Shown in pieces: positions 54,501 through 63,364 of a stretch of DNA of 64,000 nucleotides. The position numbers were made by a program, and so were the translations under genes. The stretch is taken from positions 186,001 to 250,000 of the forward strand of contig CAWKOA010000008.1 of assembly GCA_963851025.1 (NCBI GenBank). The letters run 5' to 3'. The notes below the pieces were generated by a model, which saw only the letters and a program-made list of their open reading frames with translations, was not told the origin of the DNA and ran no database searches. Position 1 is the stretch's first letter. Every line of letters begins with the position of its first letter. Source of the stretch: RYN-230 sp963851025. Its GTDB lineage: Bacteria; Actinomycetota; Actinomycetes; Streptosporangiales; Streptosporangiaceae.

Positions 54501-55291
54501 GCGCCCCCGACGGCGACCTGGTCGAGCAGTACCTGGACCAGCTCTACGTCGCGCTGCGCACCCGCCCCCGCGAGGCCCGCCGGGTGCTCGCCGAGGCCGA
54601 GGACCACCTGCGTGAATCGGTGACCGAGGGCCTGGCCGCCGGGCTCAGCGAGCGCGAGGCGCAGGAGCACGCGGTGTCCAGCTTCGGGTCCGTGCGGGCC
54701 GTGGTCCGGGCGCACGACGCGCGGCTGCGCCGGCTGCCCACGCTCGCCGTGCTCCGCGACGTGTTCATGGCCGCCTGGCGGCTGGGTGCGATCGGCCTGG
54801 TCGCGGTCGGGGTAAGCGGCCTGATCGCGTGGGTGATGAACGCGGCGTTCGGCCGCGGGTTCGTCGGCGGCACCCCCGGCGCGATCCGCTACTCCGCGGC
54901 CGACTGCCACCACTGGCTCAGCATCTGGACCCACGCGCACAGTTGCGCGCAGGCCGCGGTGCTGGAGAACAGCAGCGACGCGGTCTCGCTGCGGCTGGCC
55001 GCGGGCGTCATCGGCCTGGTCGCGCTGGCCTGCTACCAGCTGGCCCGGCGCCGGTCCCGCGACCTGCTGCCGGACAGCTTCACGCCCACGGTGGCCATGA
55101 CGCTGTTCGGTGCGGCCGGGCTGACCCTGGCCGGGATCTCCGTCGATGACACGGTCCTGGGCATGCGCTCGGGGCTCGGCACCGCGGCCGGGACCGGCTT
55201 CTACCTGAGCGGGGCGATCGTGGCCCTGGTCCTGGCCTTCCGCTACGCCCGGGACCTGCACCACAGCATCCTGCGGCAGGCCCGTGGCTGA
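54497..55291 (+). CDS. Membrane protein with N-terminal permease-prefix/DUF1700-like domain
   Basis: 264 aa. Soluble helical N-terminus (LVEQYLDQLYVALRTRPREA, then HLRESVTEGLAAGLSEREAQ) like the short HAAS/DUF1700 domains found with PadR regulators, followed by five or so hydrophobic helices. ATG at 54497 is chosen for the ATGA overlap with padR. Function unknown, presumably the target of PadR. Confidence 0.8.
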   Translation: MSAPDGDLVEQYLDQLYVALRTRPREARRVLAEAEDHLRESVTEGLAAGLSEREAQEHAVSSFGSVRAVVRAHDARLRRLPTLAVLRDVFMAAWRLGAIGLVAVGVSGLIAWVMNAAFGRGFVGGTPGAIRYSAADCHHWLSIWTHAHSCAQAAVLENSSDAVSLRLAAGVIGLVALACYQLARRRSRDLLPDSFTPTVAMTLFGAAGLTLAGISVDDTVLGMRSGLGTAAGTGFYLSGAIVALVLAFRYARDLHHSILRQARG

Positions 55292-55409
55292 GCTTCCTCA
55301 AGGCCCGCAACGAGCCTCTCACCGGCGGGCGCCCCGCTGCCCGTGACCCGCCCCGCGCTTCCCGGGCCGGTCCTGGTCATCCTGGCCGGTCAGACCGTTA
55401 GGAAAGCTA

Positions 55410-56396
55410 TTAGTTCTCGCTGTCCAGGGCGCCCATCTGCGCGGCGTCGTACCGGGTGCCGGCCACCTGCGCGGCGGGCACGGCGGCCTCGATGGCGGCC
55501 AGCTCCTGCGGGGTGAGCCGGAGGTCGAGCGCGGCCAGCGCCTCGGCCAGCCGGTCCCGCCGCTTGGTCCCGATCAGCGGGATGATGTCCTCGCCCTGGG
55601 CGGCCACCCAGGCGATGGCCAGCTGCGCGGTGCTCACCCCGCGCTCCCCCGCGATCTTCTCCAGGGCGTCCAGCAGCTCGAGGTTGCGCTCCAGGTTGGC
55701 GCCCTGGAACCGGGGGAACCGGGCCCGCGGGTCACCCTCGGCGAGCCGGGCCGTGTCCCGGTTCAGCAGGCCGCGGGACATGATCCCGTACGCGGTCACG
55801 CTGATCCCGAGTTCCCGCACGACGGGCAGGATCTCCGCCTCGATACCCCGGCTCATCAGCGAGTACTCGATCTGGAGCTGCCGGACCGGGTGGACGGCGT
55901 GCGCCCGCCGGATGGTGTCCGCGCCCACCTCGGACAGGCCCAGGTGGCGCACGTACCCGGCCTCGATCATCTCCGCGATCGCGCCGGCCGTGTCCTCGAT
56001 CGGCACGTGCGGGTCGAGCCGGGCGGGCTGGTACAGGTCCACGTGGTCGGTGCCGAGCCGGGTCAGCGAGTAGGACAGGTAGTTCTTGACCCCGGCCGGG
56101 CTGGCGTCGTGCCCGATGAACCGGCCGGACGGGTCACGCTGCCCGCCGAACTTGACCTGGACGAACACGCTGTCCCTGGGCACCTCGCGCAGGACACGGG
56201 ACAGCAGCAGCTCGTTGTGCCCCATGCCGTAGAAGTCGCCGGTGTCCAGCAGGGTGATCCCGGCGTCGAGCGCGGCCCGGATGGTGGCCACGCTCTCCTC
56301 GTCGTCGGCCGGCCCGTAGATCCCGGACATGCCCATCAGGCCCAGCCCGGCCCGGGACACCGCGGGCCCGCCCCGGCCCAGCGTGGTCATCTGCAC
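55410..56396 (-). CDS. Aldo/keto reductase family oxidoreductase
   Basis: 328 aa TIM-barrel NADP reductase. Catalytic aspartate and tyrosine in LLDTGDFYGMGHNELLL and lysine in FVQVKFGGQRD are present. The usual histidine is not: the strand-4 motif reads VDLYQPARLDP, a variant seen in a subset of the family. C-terminal cofactor region IIPLIGTKRRDRLAEAL. Monocistronic; substrate unknown. Confidence 0.9.
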   Translation of the reverse strand: MQMTTLGRGGPAVSRAGLGLMGMSGIYGPADDEESVATIRAALDAGITLLDTGDFYGMGHNELLLSRVLREVPRDSVFVQVKFGGQRDPSGRFIGHDASPAGVKNYLSYSLTRLGTDHVDLYQPARLDPHVPIEDTAGAIAEMIEAGYVRHLGLSEVGADTIRRAHAVHPVRQLQIEYSLMSRGIEAEILPVVRELGISVTAYGIMSRGLLNRDTARLAEGDPRARFPRFQGANLERNLELLDALEKIAGERGVSTAQLAIAWVAAQGEDIIPLIGTKRRDRLAEALAALDLRLTPQELAAIEAAVPAAQVAGTRYDAAQMGALDSEN

Positions 56397-56439
56397 CGCT
56401 GACCCTTCCTCCCGGCCTCGACGCCCTGCGATTACAAGA

Positions 56440-58183
56440 TTACGCAGAGGGTGCCGCGTACACCTGCTCGCCCTCCACGTAGGTGAGCGCGACCGTGGCC
56501 GCGGCGATCTCCCCGGGCGGCGCCGGCGAACGGGTCGCGGTCCAGGACCACCAGGTCAGCCAGGTAGCCGGCGGCGATCGCGCCGGTCTCGTCGAGGTGG
56601 TTCACGTAGGCCGAGCCCGGCCGTGTACGCGGCCATGGCCTCGGCCAGGGTCGAGCGCCTGGCCGGGCAGCAGCGGCTCCGCGGCCGGCTCCCCGCTCCG
56701 CCGGGACAGGCCCGGTTCACCGCGACGTGGATGCCCTCCAGCGGGTTGGCGCTGCTCACCGCCCAGTCGCTGCCCGCGGCCAGCCGGGCGCCGGCCCGCA
56801 GCAGGGCCCCGAACGGGTACTGCCGGGCGGCCCGCTCCGGGCCGAGGAACGGGATGGTCAGGTCGTCCATCTGCGGCTCGTGCGCGGCCCACAGCGCCTG
56901 CATGTTCGCGGTCACGCTGAGCTGCGCGAAGCGCGGGATGTCGTCGGGGTGCAGCACCTGCAGGTGCGCGATGTGATGCCGGCCCGGGCTGACCAGGTTG
57001 GCGGCCCGGGCGGCCGCGAAGGCGTCCAGCGCCTCGCGCACCGCCCGGTCCCCGATGGCGTGCACGTGCACCCCGAAGCCGGCCGCGTCGAGCCGGGTCA
57101 CCTGCTCGGCCAGGTCGGCCGGATCCACGTAGGACAGCCCGCGGTTGCCGGTCTGGCAGCCGCAGGCGTCCAGGTAGGGGTCGATCATCCCGGCGGTGAA
57201 GTTCTCCGCGACCCCGTCCTGCATGATCTTGACCATGCCCGCGCGGAACCGGCCCGCCTGGCCGGCCTGCCGCCGGTCGAGCAGGTCATCGAGCTGCTCC
57301 GCGCCGCGGGCCCGGTCCCACCACAGGGCGCCGGCGACCCGGGCGGTGAGCGTGCCGTCCCGGGCGGCGGCCAGGTAGGCGGGCAGCGGGTCGGGGTAGC
57401 CGAGGTACTCGCCCACGATGGCGTCCTGCCAGGCGGTGATGCCCAGCGAGTGCAGGTGCTGCTGGGCCAGCAGCAGCCCGCGGAGCTGCTCGGCCGCGTC
57501 CGGCCCGGGCACCAGCCGGCCGACCAGCAGCGCCGCGCCCTCGTGCAGGGTGCCCTGCGGCTCACCGTCCGCGGCGCCGCTCGATCCGGCCGTCCGCGGG
57601 GTCGGGGGTGGCGGCGGTCAGGCCGGCCAGCTCCAGCGCCCGGGAGTTGACCCAGGCGCCGTGCCCGTCCCGGTTGGTCAGGTAGGCCGGCCGGTCCGGG
57701 ACCACGCTGTCCAGCAGCTCGCGGGACGGGGTGCCGCCGTCGAACCACTCCATCCGCCAGCCGCTGCCGTCGATCCACTCCCGGTCCGGCTGGGCCCCGG
57801 CGTAGGCCCGGATCCGGGCCAGCGCGCCGTCCAGGTCCGCCGGCGCCGTCCAGGTCGCAGCGCAGCATGGTGATCCCGGCGAAGGCCGGGTGCACGTGGG
57901 CGTCCTGGAAGCCGGGCAGCAGGGGCCGGCCGCGCAGCGGCACCGTCTCCGTCTGGCGGCCCGCCAGGTCGCGGATCTCGTCGTCGGTGCCGACGGCGAC
58001 GATCCGGCCGCCGCGCACCGCCACCGCGGTCGCGGGCGGCCCGTCCGCGGTCCCGACGCCTGCCCCGTCGCTGGTGTCCCCGCTGCTGGCCGCCTCGCCG
58101 TGGGCCGTGGCCGGGACCATCCGGCGCCCGTCGGGAAGCACGGTGTAGATCCGGCCGCCGGTGAAGATCAGGTCTGCTGCCAT
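56440..58183 (-). CDS. YtcJ-like amidohydrolase, frameshifted
   Basis: About 580 aa metal-dependent hydrolase. N-terminus MAADLIFTGGRIYTVLPDGR, metal ligands GFQDAHVHP; then MEWFDGGTPSRELLDSVVPD, LGITAWQDAIVGEYLGYPDP, FGVHVHAIGDRAV and LAAGSDWAVSSANPLEGIH, and VEGEQVYAAPSA at the end. Frame changes occur near 57855, 57585 and 56705, with more in the last 250 bp. ATG at 58183 has AGGA upstream. The substrate of this large group is generally unknown. Confidence 0.8.
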
Positions 58184-58193
58184 GCGCGGCATC

Positions 58194-59139
58194 CTATTTC
58201 CAGATGCCGGTGATCAGGCGGGCCGTGGCGGCGTGACCCAGCAGCGGCAGCCGGTACAGGGCCTCCAGGGTCCGCAGCACGCTGTAGTGGGTGATGGGCT
58301 GGCCGTACCGGCCGGGCCGGACCGGCTGGCCCGCGAGGATCGTGGGGATCTGGTTGCCCGGCGCTGCCGTCGTTCTCGTCCCAGGTCACGATGAGCAGGC
58401 TGTGGTGGGTCATGGCCCAGGCGGCGTAGCCGCTGAGGTGGGCCCGGAGCCAGGCGTCCCCGGTGGCCACCGGGCAGTCGTGCATGTCGTGGCACAGGTT
58501 CGGGATGACGAAGGACACGGTGGGCAGCCGCTGGTAGTCCCCGGCCGGGAAGCTGGTCCACGGCTGGCTGTCGGCGGCGGGCACGTTGCGGAAGTCGGTC
58601 CAGGGCACGTGCTTGCGGGCGTACTCGCCGCTCACGCAGGCGTACGAGCCGGGCGCGGGCAGGCCCTCGGAGTACCCGGCGAAGGTCCGGCCCGCGGCGA
58701 TCAGCTCGGAGCCCAGGCTGGGCGCGGGGAACTGGTGCGGGCAGCTGTCGTCGCTGACACCCTGGGTGCTGCCGGAGAACAGGGCCAGGTAGTTCGGCTC
58801 ACTGGGGTGGGTGATGGCCCGCGAGTCGGTGAACAGCGCTCCCTGCCGGGCGAGCCCGTTGAGGTACGGCGCCTGCGGGCTGCCGATGACCTCGCCGTAG
58901 CCGTGGTTCTCCAGGACCACGATGACCGTGTGCGCCGGGGACGCCGGCAGGCTGGCCGCCTGGCCCCCGGCGGTGCCGCCCGGCGATGCGCTGGCGGTGC
59001 CCGGCTCCCGGGCCGTGGCCGACGGGCTGGGCCCAGACGTGTGGGGCGCCGAAGAGGCCGGTGGCGTCGCCGGGGCCGGGGAACCGCACCCGGCCAGGGT
59101 GAGCAGGCCGGCCAGGGCCGCCAGAATGCGCAGCCTCAT
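58194..59139 (-). CDS. Phosphoesterase-family lipoprotein (acid phosphatase/phospholipase C-like), one apparent frameshift
   Basis: About 315 aa. Lipoprotein signal with lipobox LAGCG (MRLRILAALAGLLTLAGCG), Ser/Pro linker, then VIVVLENHGYGEVIGSPQAP, THPSEPNYLALFSG, TVSFVIPNLCHDMHDC and LIVTWDENDGS, the motifs of the PF04185 phosphoesterase family. One base must be removed near 58362 to continue with NQIPTILAGQPVRPGRYG and end ITGIWK at 58194. Probably cell-surface bound. It lies 10 bp upstream of the amidohydrolase start. Confidence 0.82.
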
Positions 59140-59399
59140 GCCGGCGGACCGCTCACCACACGCTCCTCGCTGGCCCGGCCGGGGCGTGCGGCATGGCCGC
59201 CTGCCCCGGGACTACGGAATTGTGGCCCATGCGATAGCCGGGCCCCTGCGTTGGCTGTGATCAGCCAGACCAGCGGCCCGCGCCGGCCGCTGCCGAATCC
59301 CCCCGCTCCATACCCTGCGTACTACGCCGCGCCCATGCCCTGGCACAGCTCAATACTCTGCATACTCACTGACCCGCCTGAGTGGGCGGCCTGAGATTC

Positions 59400-59699
59400 T
59401 CAGGCCGCGCACTCACGGCAGACCGGCTGGCCGCCTCGGTCCTCAGCCAGCTGACTCCGGTGATGCACCAGGAAGCACCGCGAGCAGGTGAACTCGTCCG
59501 CCTGCCGCGGAATGACTCGGAACGACAGTTCCTCGTTGGACAGATCCGCTCCGGGCAGCTCCAGCGACTCCGCGACATCATCTGGGTCGATGTCGATCGT
59601 GCTGGAAGACTTGTCCATCCGGCGAGCCTGCAGCTCCTGCAGGCTGTCTTCAGTGAGCTCGTCGTCTGTCTTACGCGGGCTGTCATAGTCAGTTGCCAT
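59400..59699 (-). CDS. DUF4193 protein
   Basis: 99 aa. MATDYDSPRKTDDELTEDSL at the start, DLSNEELSFRVIPRQADEFT and a C-terminal zinc site CSRCFLVHH...CREC. This small protein family is near-universal in actinomycetes and has unknown function, often discussed as RNA-polymerase or transcription related only by its conservation. Its GGAGG-rich leader and conserved start are clear. Confidence 0.92.
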   Translation of the reverse strand: MATDYDSPRKTDDELTEDSLQELQARRMDKSSSTIDIDPDDVAESLELPGADLSNEELSFRVIPRQADEFTCSRCFLVHHRSQLAEDRGGQPVCRECAA

Positions 59700-60015
59700 C
59701 TGGGTACTCCACCCCCTCCTTCGTTATGCGCCTCGTCGCGCGGGTGTAACGCTCGGCAGGCCGTGATTTGTGCCCGAATCCGGCGGGGAATTCTGTCACG
59801 TCCGCCTGCCGCGCACACGGAGGGTACGGGCTATAGCGCGTCGTGTCCGTGTCTTCACCGACCTAGGCGCCCGATCCGCGGTGACCGGGCCGGGCACAAA
59901 GCTCCCAACACGTGCTTGCGACGGTAACTTCCCCCGATCTGCGCACGCCAAGCACGGAAGAGTGCGTATCGTACGAAACTGACCTCCCATCCCGCAGGAT
60001 TAGCGGAGCTGCCGC
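59700..60015. other. Gap between DUF4193 and pseudokinase genes
   Basis: 316 bp between divergent genes. It carries the GGAGG-type ribosome site of the DUF4193 gene and an AT-richer stretch at 59920-59990, the likely place of both promoters. No ORF or RNA is supported. Confidence 0.5.
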
Positions 60016-61314
60016 ATGCCCCTCGTCACGCCGTTGCGGCCCGATGACCTCCGGCGGGTCGGCCGTTACCGGCTGTCCGGCCGGGTCGCGGACGGCCGGG
60101 AGGACCCGAATTCGGCCGGGACCTTCCTGTCCCGCCTCCCGGACGGGACCCCGGTCGCGGTCACCCTGCTGGCCCGGGCGGCGGCGCCCGACTCGGCCTC
60201 CCGGGACCGGTTCACCGCCGAGGCCACGGTGGCCCGGCGGGTGGCGCCGTTCTGCGCCGCGCGGATCCTCGACGCCGGGTTCGACGGCGAGCAGCCTTTC
60301 CTGGTCAGTGAGTTCATCGAAGGGCCGTCCCTGGCCGAGACCGTCGCGGTCGAGGGGCCGCTGGACGGCCCGGTGCTGGCCGCGCTGGCCATCGGCGCGG
60401 CCACCGGGCTGACCTCGATCCACCAGGCGGGCCTGGTGCACGGGGATTTCGGGCCGGATCACGTGGTGCTGGGCGCCGAAGGGCCGCGGGTCGTGCACTT
60501 CAGCACCACGCCGCCGTACGGTCCCGCGACCCCGTCAGCGGACCTGCTCGCCTGGGCCCAGACGATCCTGTTCGCCGCGGGGCGCCCGGACGTCGCCAGC
60601 CTGCCCGAGCCGCTGCGCAACACGGTGGCCGCCTGCCTGTCCCCGGACCCGGCCAGCCGGCCCCCGGCACGCAGCCTGGTGACCGCGCTGCTCGGCCACA
60701 ACGACCCGGCGGCCGGGCTGCTCGCCGAGGGCACCCGGCGGGCCCGGATCGCGGGCCGCGGCCTGGTCGCCGCGGACTCCGACATCCCGCCCGAGACCTC
60801 CACCGCGTCCCGGCCGCGCCGGGTGGCGTGGGCCGCGGCCTGCGTGGCCTGCGTCGGGGTCATCATCGTGGCGGCCACCCTGATCGCCACCCACCGCGAC
60901 AGCCCGCCCAGCCCGGCCCGGCCGGTCGCGGCGGATCCCACCACCGCCTCGGCGCACACGTCGTCCGCCGCGCCCGCCGCGACCCCCACGATCCCGGCTA
61001 ACCTGGCGGGCACCTGGACCGGCACAGTCCGGCAGACCCAGCCGGCCCTGGCGGTGACCGTCCGGATCAGCCTGGCCGCGGGGTCCCCCTCCGGGAGCAT
61101 CTCCTACCCGCAGCTCGGCTGCTCGGGCCGTCTCCGGCTGGTCTCGGTGCTGGCTGGCACCTTCACCCTGGAACAGGGCATCACCAGGGGCCAGCAGAGC
61201 TGCGAGAGCGGCGTGGTGCTGCTCAGCCCGCAGGGTGCCTCGTCCATGGCCTACAAGTTCCGCCGCAGCGGCGCCCCGAGCCCGGCCGGGGTGCTGACCA
61301 AGACCGGCTCCTGA
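60016..61314 (+). CDS. Membrane-anchored degenerate Ser/Thr protein kinase (pseudokinase) with extracellular domain
   Basis: 432 aa. Residues 10-240 follow the bacterial Ser/Thr kinase layout (VGRYRLSGRVAD, FLVSEFIEGPSLAETV, GLTSIHQAGLVHGDFGPDHV) but the VAIK lysine is replaced (VAVTLLAR), HRD is HGD with the following Asn changed to His, and no DFG is present (VVHFSTT). It therefore looks unable to phosphorylate. A membrane helix (about 271-290) and a Thr/Pro linker lead to an extracellular beta-domain (LAGTWTGTVRQTQPALAVTV) with two cysteines. It may be a ligand-gated scaffold. Confidence 0.82.
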   Translation: MPLVTPLRPDDLRRVGRYRLSGRVADGREDPNSAGTFLSRLPDGTPVAVTLLARAAAPDSASRDRFTAEATVARRVAPFCAARILDAGFDGEQPFLVSEFIEGPSLAETVAVEGPLDGPVLAALAIGAATGLTSIHQAGLVHGDFGPDHVVLGAEGPRVVHFSTTPPYGPATPSADLLAWAQTILFAAGRPDVASLPEPLRNTVAACLSPDPASRPPARSLVTALLGHNDPAAGLLAEGTRRARIAGRGLVAADSDIPPETSTASRPRRVAWAAACVACVGVIIVAATLIATHRDSPPSPARPVAADPTTASAHTSSAAPAATPTIPANLAGTWTGTVRQTQPALAVTVRISLAAGSPSGSISYPQLGCSGRLRLVSVLAGTFTLEQGITRGQQSCESGVVLLSPQGASSMAYKFRRSGAPSPAGVLTKTGS

Positions 61315-61376
61315 GCGGCCCGCCCCAGGCCGCTCAGCCCTGGCCCGGGCCGGCCTGGCCTTGGCGCTGGCGCTCG

Positions 61377-62252
61377 TCAGTCGCCGGTGCTGGCTTCCTC
61401 GCTGGCTTCCTCGGCGTCCCGCTCCGGATCGAGGCTGCGCAGCAGGTCGTGCAGCTCCTGGAACAGGCCGGGCCCGGCCGCGATGGTCAGGTCCGGGCTG
61501 GGTGGCCGGCCGTCCAGCCCGGCCACCCGGGCGCCGGCCTCGGCCGCGATCAGGCCGCCCGCGGCCCAGTCCCAGTAGTTGACCCCCCGCTCGTAGTAGG
61601 CGTCCACCCGGCCGGTGGCGAGCGAGCACAGGTCCACGGCGCAGGAACCGCCCCGGCGGATGTCACGGACCTGGGGCAGCACAGCCGCCACGACCTCGCC
61701 CTGCACCACCCGCCGGGCCCGCTCGTACCCGAAGCCGGTGGAGACCAGCGCGCTGCTCAGCGGAACCCTGGCGTTGCACCGCAGCGGGACGGCCGGCGCC
61801 CCCTCGGGGTGCAGCCAGCTGCCCTGCCCGGCGACGGCGGTGAACACCTCACGGTGCCGCGGGACCGCCACCACGCCCGCCACGACCCGGCCGTCCACCT
61901 CGGCGGCGATGCTCACCGCCCAGTCCGGCAGGCCGTACAGGTAGTTGATGGTGCCATCCAGCGGGTCGACGATCCAGCGGACCCGGCCGTGACCGGACTC
62001 GCCGCCCTCCTCACCGAGCATGGCGTCGCCGGGCCGTTCGGCCAGGATCCGTTCCGCGATCATGGCCTCGGCCGCGCGGTCCATCTCGGTGACCACGTCG
62101 GTCGGGCTGGACTTGGTGCTGGCCACCGCCGGGCGGCCCTGCGGGCCGGCCGGCCGGCGGGCTGCCAGCATCGCGGCTGCCGCCTGGGCGGCGGACAGGG
62201 CCAGGGTGAGCAGGGCCTCCGGATCCGGCGGAGCGGCCGCGGGGGCGCTCAC
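61377..62252 (-). CDS. Inositol monophosphatase-family phosphatase
   Basis: 291 aa Mg-dependent phosphatase. Metal-binding motifs MLGEEGGESG, WIVDPLDGTINYLYGLP and NYWDWAAGGLIAAEAGA are all present. Members act on inositol-1-phosphate, histidinol phosphate or other sugars phosphates; in actinomycetes the first step toward mycothiol/phosphatidylinositol is one option. GTG start at 62252. It lies 10 bp after the ferrochelatase stop on the same strand. Confidence 0.9.
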   Translation of the reverse strand: MSAPAAAPPDPEALLTLALSAAQAAAAMLAARRPAGPQGRPAVASTKSSPTDVVTEMDRAAEAMIAERILAERPGDAMLGEEGGESGHGRVRWIVDPLDGTINYLYGLPDWAVSIAAEVDGRVVAGVVAVPRHREVFTAVAGQGSWLHPEGAPAVPLRCNARVPLSSALVSTGFGYERARRVVQGEVVAAVLPQVRDIRRGGSCAVDLCSLATGRVDAYYERGVNYWDWAAGGLIAAEAGARVAGLDGRPPSPDLTIAAGPGLFQELHDLLRSLDPERDAEEASEEASTGD

Positions 62253-62262
62253 CGTGCCCCGC

Positions 62263-63330
62263 TCATGAGGCCGCAGCCGGGCGGCCAGGGCGGCCCGCCG
62301 GGGCCGGCGGGCGGCAGCACCCGGCCGAGCCGCAGCCCGGGGAGCCCAGGGCGGCCGGGGAGAGCGGGTCGTCCAGCCGTTCGCGGACCAGCTCGGTGAT
62401 CATGGATACGAAGCGCGGATCGGTCCCGGGGGTGGCCGCCCGGGCCAGCGGCAGCCCGAGGCGCCCGGCCAGCTGGGCCGCCTCGACGTCGAGATCGTGC
62501 ACGACCTCCATGTGGTCGGTGATGAACCCGACCGGGACCAGGACCACGCCCGGCGCCCCGTCCCGGGCCAGTTCCTCCAGGGCGTCGCAGACGTCAGGGC
62601 CGAGCCAGGGCTGCGCGGGCGGCCCGCTGCGGCTCTGGTAGACCAGCCGCCAGGGGTGACCGCGGCCCCCGCCGTGAGCGGCGTTGACCCGGTCCGCGAT
62701 GAGCCCGGCCGCCTCGGCCAGCTGCGCCGGGTAGCGGCCGCCGGGCGGCGGGCCGCTGGCCGCGGCCATGGCCTCCGGCACGCTGTGCGCCGTGAACAGC
62801 AGGGGGACGTCCGCGCGGAGGCCGGCCGGCAGCGTCTCGATGGCCCGCAGGGTCGCGTCCGCGAAGGGCCCGGTGAAACCGGGGTGGCTGAAGAAGTGCC
62901 GGATCTTGTCGATCCGGGGTGCGCCCGGGCCGGCCTCGGCCCGGGCCCGCTCGATGTCGTCCAGGTACTGCCGGCAGCTGGAGTAGGACCCGTACGCCGA
63001 GGTGACGAAGGCCAGCGCGCGCCGCACGCCGGCGGCGGTCATCTCGGCCACGGTCGTGGTCAGGTAGGGATCCCAGTTCCGGTTGCCCCAGTAGACCGGC
63101 AGGTCCACCCCGGCCGCGGCGAAGTCCTTGCCGATCGCGGCGATCAGGTCCCGGCACTGCTGGTTGATCGGGCTGACCCCGCCCACCGCGTAGTAGTGCT
63201 CGGCCACCGCTCCCAGCCGCTCCGCGGGGATGCCACGGCCGCGGGTCACGTTCTGCAGGAACGGCATGACTTCATCCGGGCCCTCCGGGCCGCCGAAGGA
63301 CACCAGCAGGAACGCGTCGTAGTCCGCCAT
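62263..63330 (-). CDS. hemH: Coproporphyrin/protoporphyrin ferrochelatase
   Basis: 355 aa. MADYDAFLLVSFGGPEGPDE, YYAVGGVSPINQQCRDL, AFVTSAYGSYSSCRQYLDDI and PLLFTAHSVPEAM (catalytic histidine) identify a ferrochelatase; the Gly-Cys-rich end SPGCGSAGCC with the internal SSC cysteine fits the [2Fe-2S] cluster of actinobacterial enzymes, which insert iron into coproporphyrin III. ATG at 63330. Same strand as the phosphatase, likely co-transcribed. Confidence 0.93.
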   Translation of the reverse strand: MADYDAFLLVSFGGPEGPDEVMPFLQNVTRGRGIPAERLGAVAEHYYAVGGVSPINQQCRDLIAAIGKDFAAAGVDLPVYWGNRNWDPYLTTTVAEMTAAGVRRALAFVTSAYGSYSSCRQYLDDIERARAEAGPGAPRIDKIRHFFSHPGFTGPFADATLRAIETLPAGLRADVPLLFTAHSVPEAMAAASGPPPGGRYPAQLAEAAGLIADRVNAAHGGGRGHPWRLVYQSRSGPPAQPWLGPDVCDALEELARDGAPGVVLVPVGFITDHMEVVHDLDVEAAQLAGRLGLPLARAATPGTDPRFVSMITELVRERLDDPLSPAALGSPGCGSAGCCRPPAPAGRPGRPAAAS

Positions 63331-63364
63331 GTCTCCATCCAACCAGGCGCGGGCCGGGCCCTGG

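Noticed and set aside
55410..56396. Inactive aldo/keto reductase because the catalytic histidine is absent
   Set aside because: The DLYQPARLDP variant is shared by a recognised subset of the family; loss of activity cannot be concluded.
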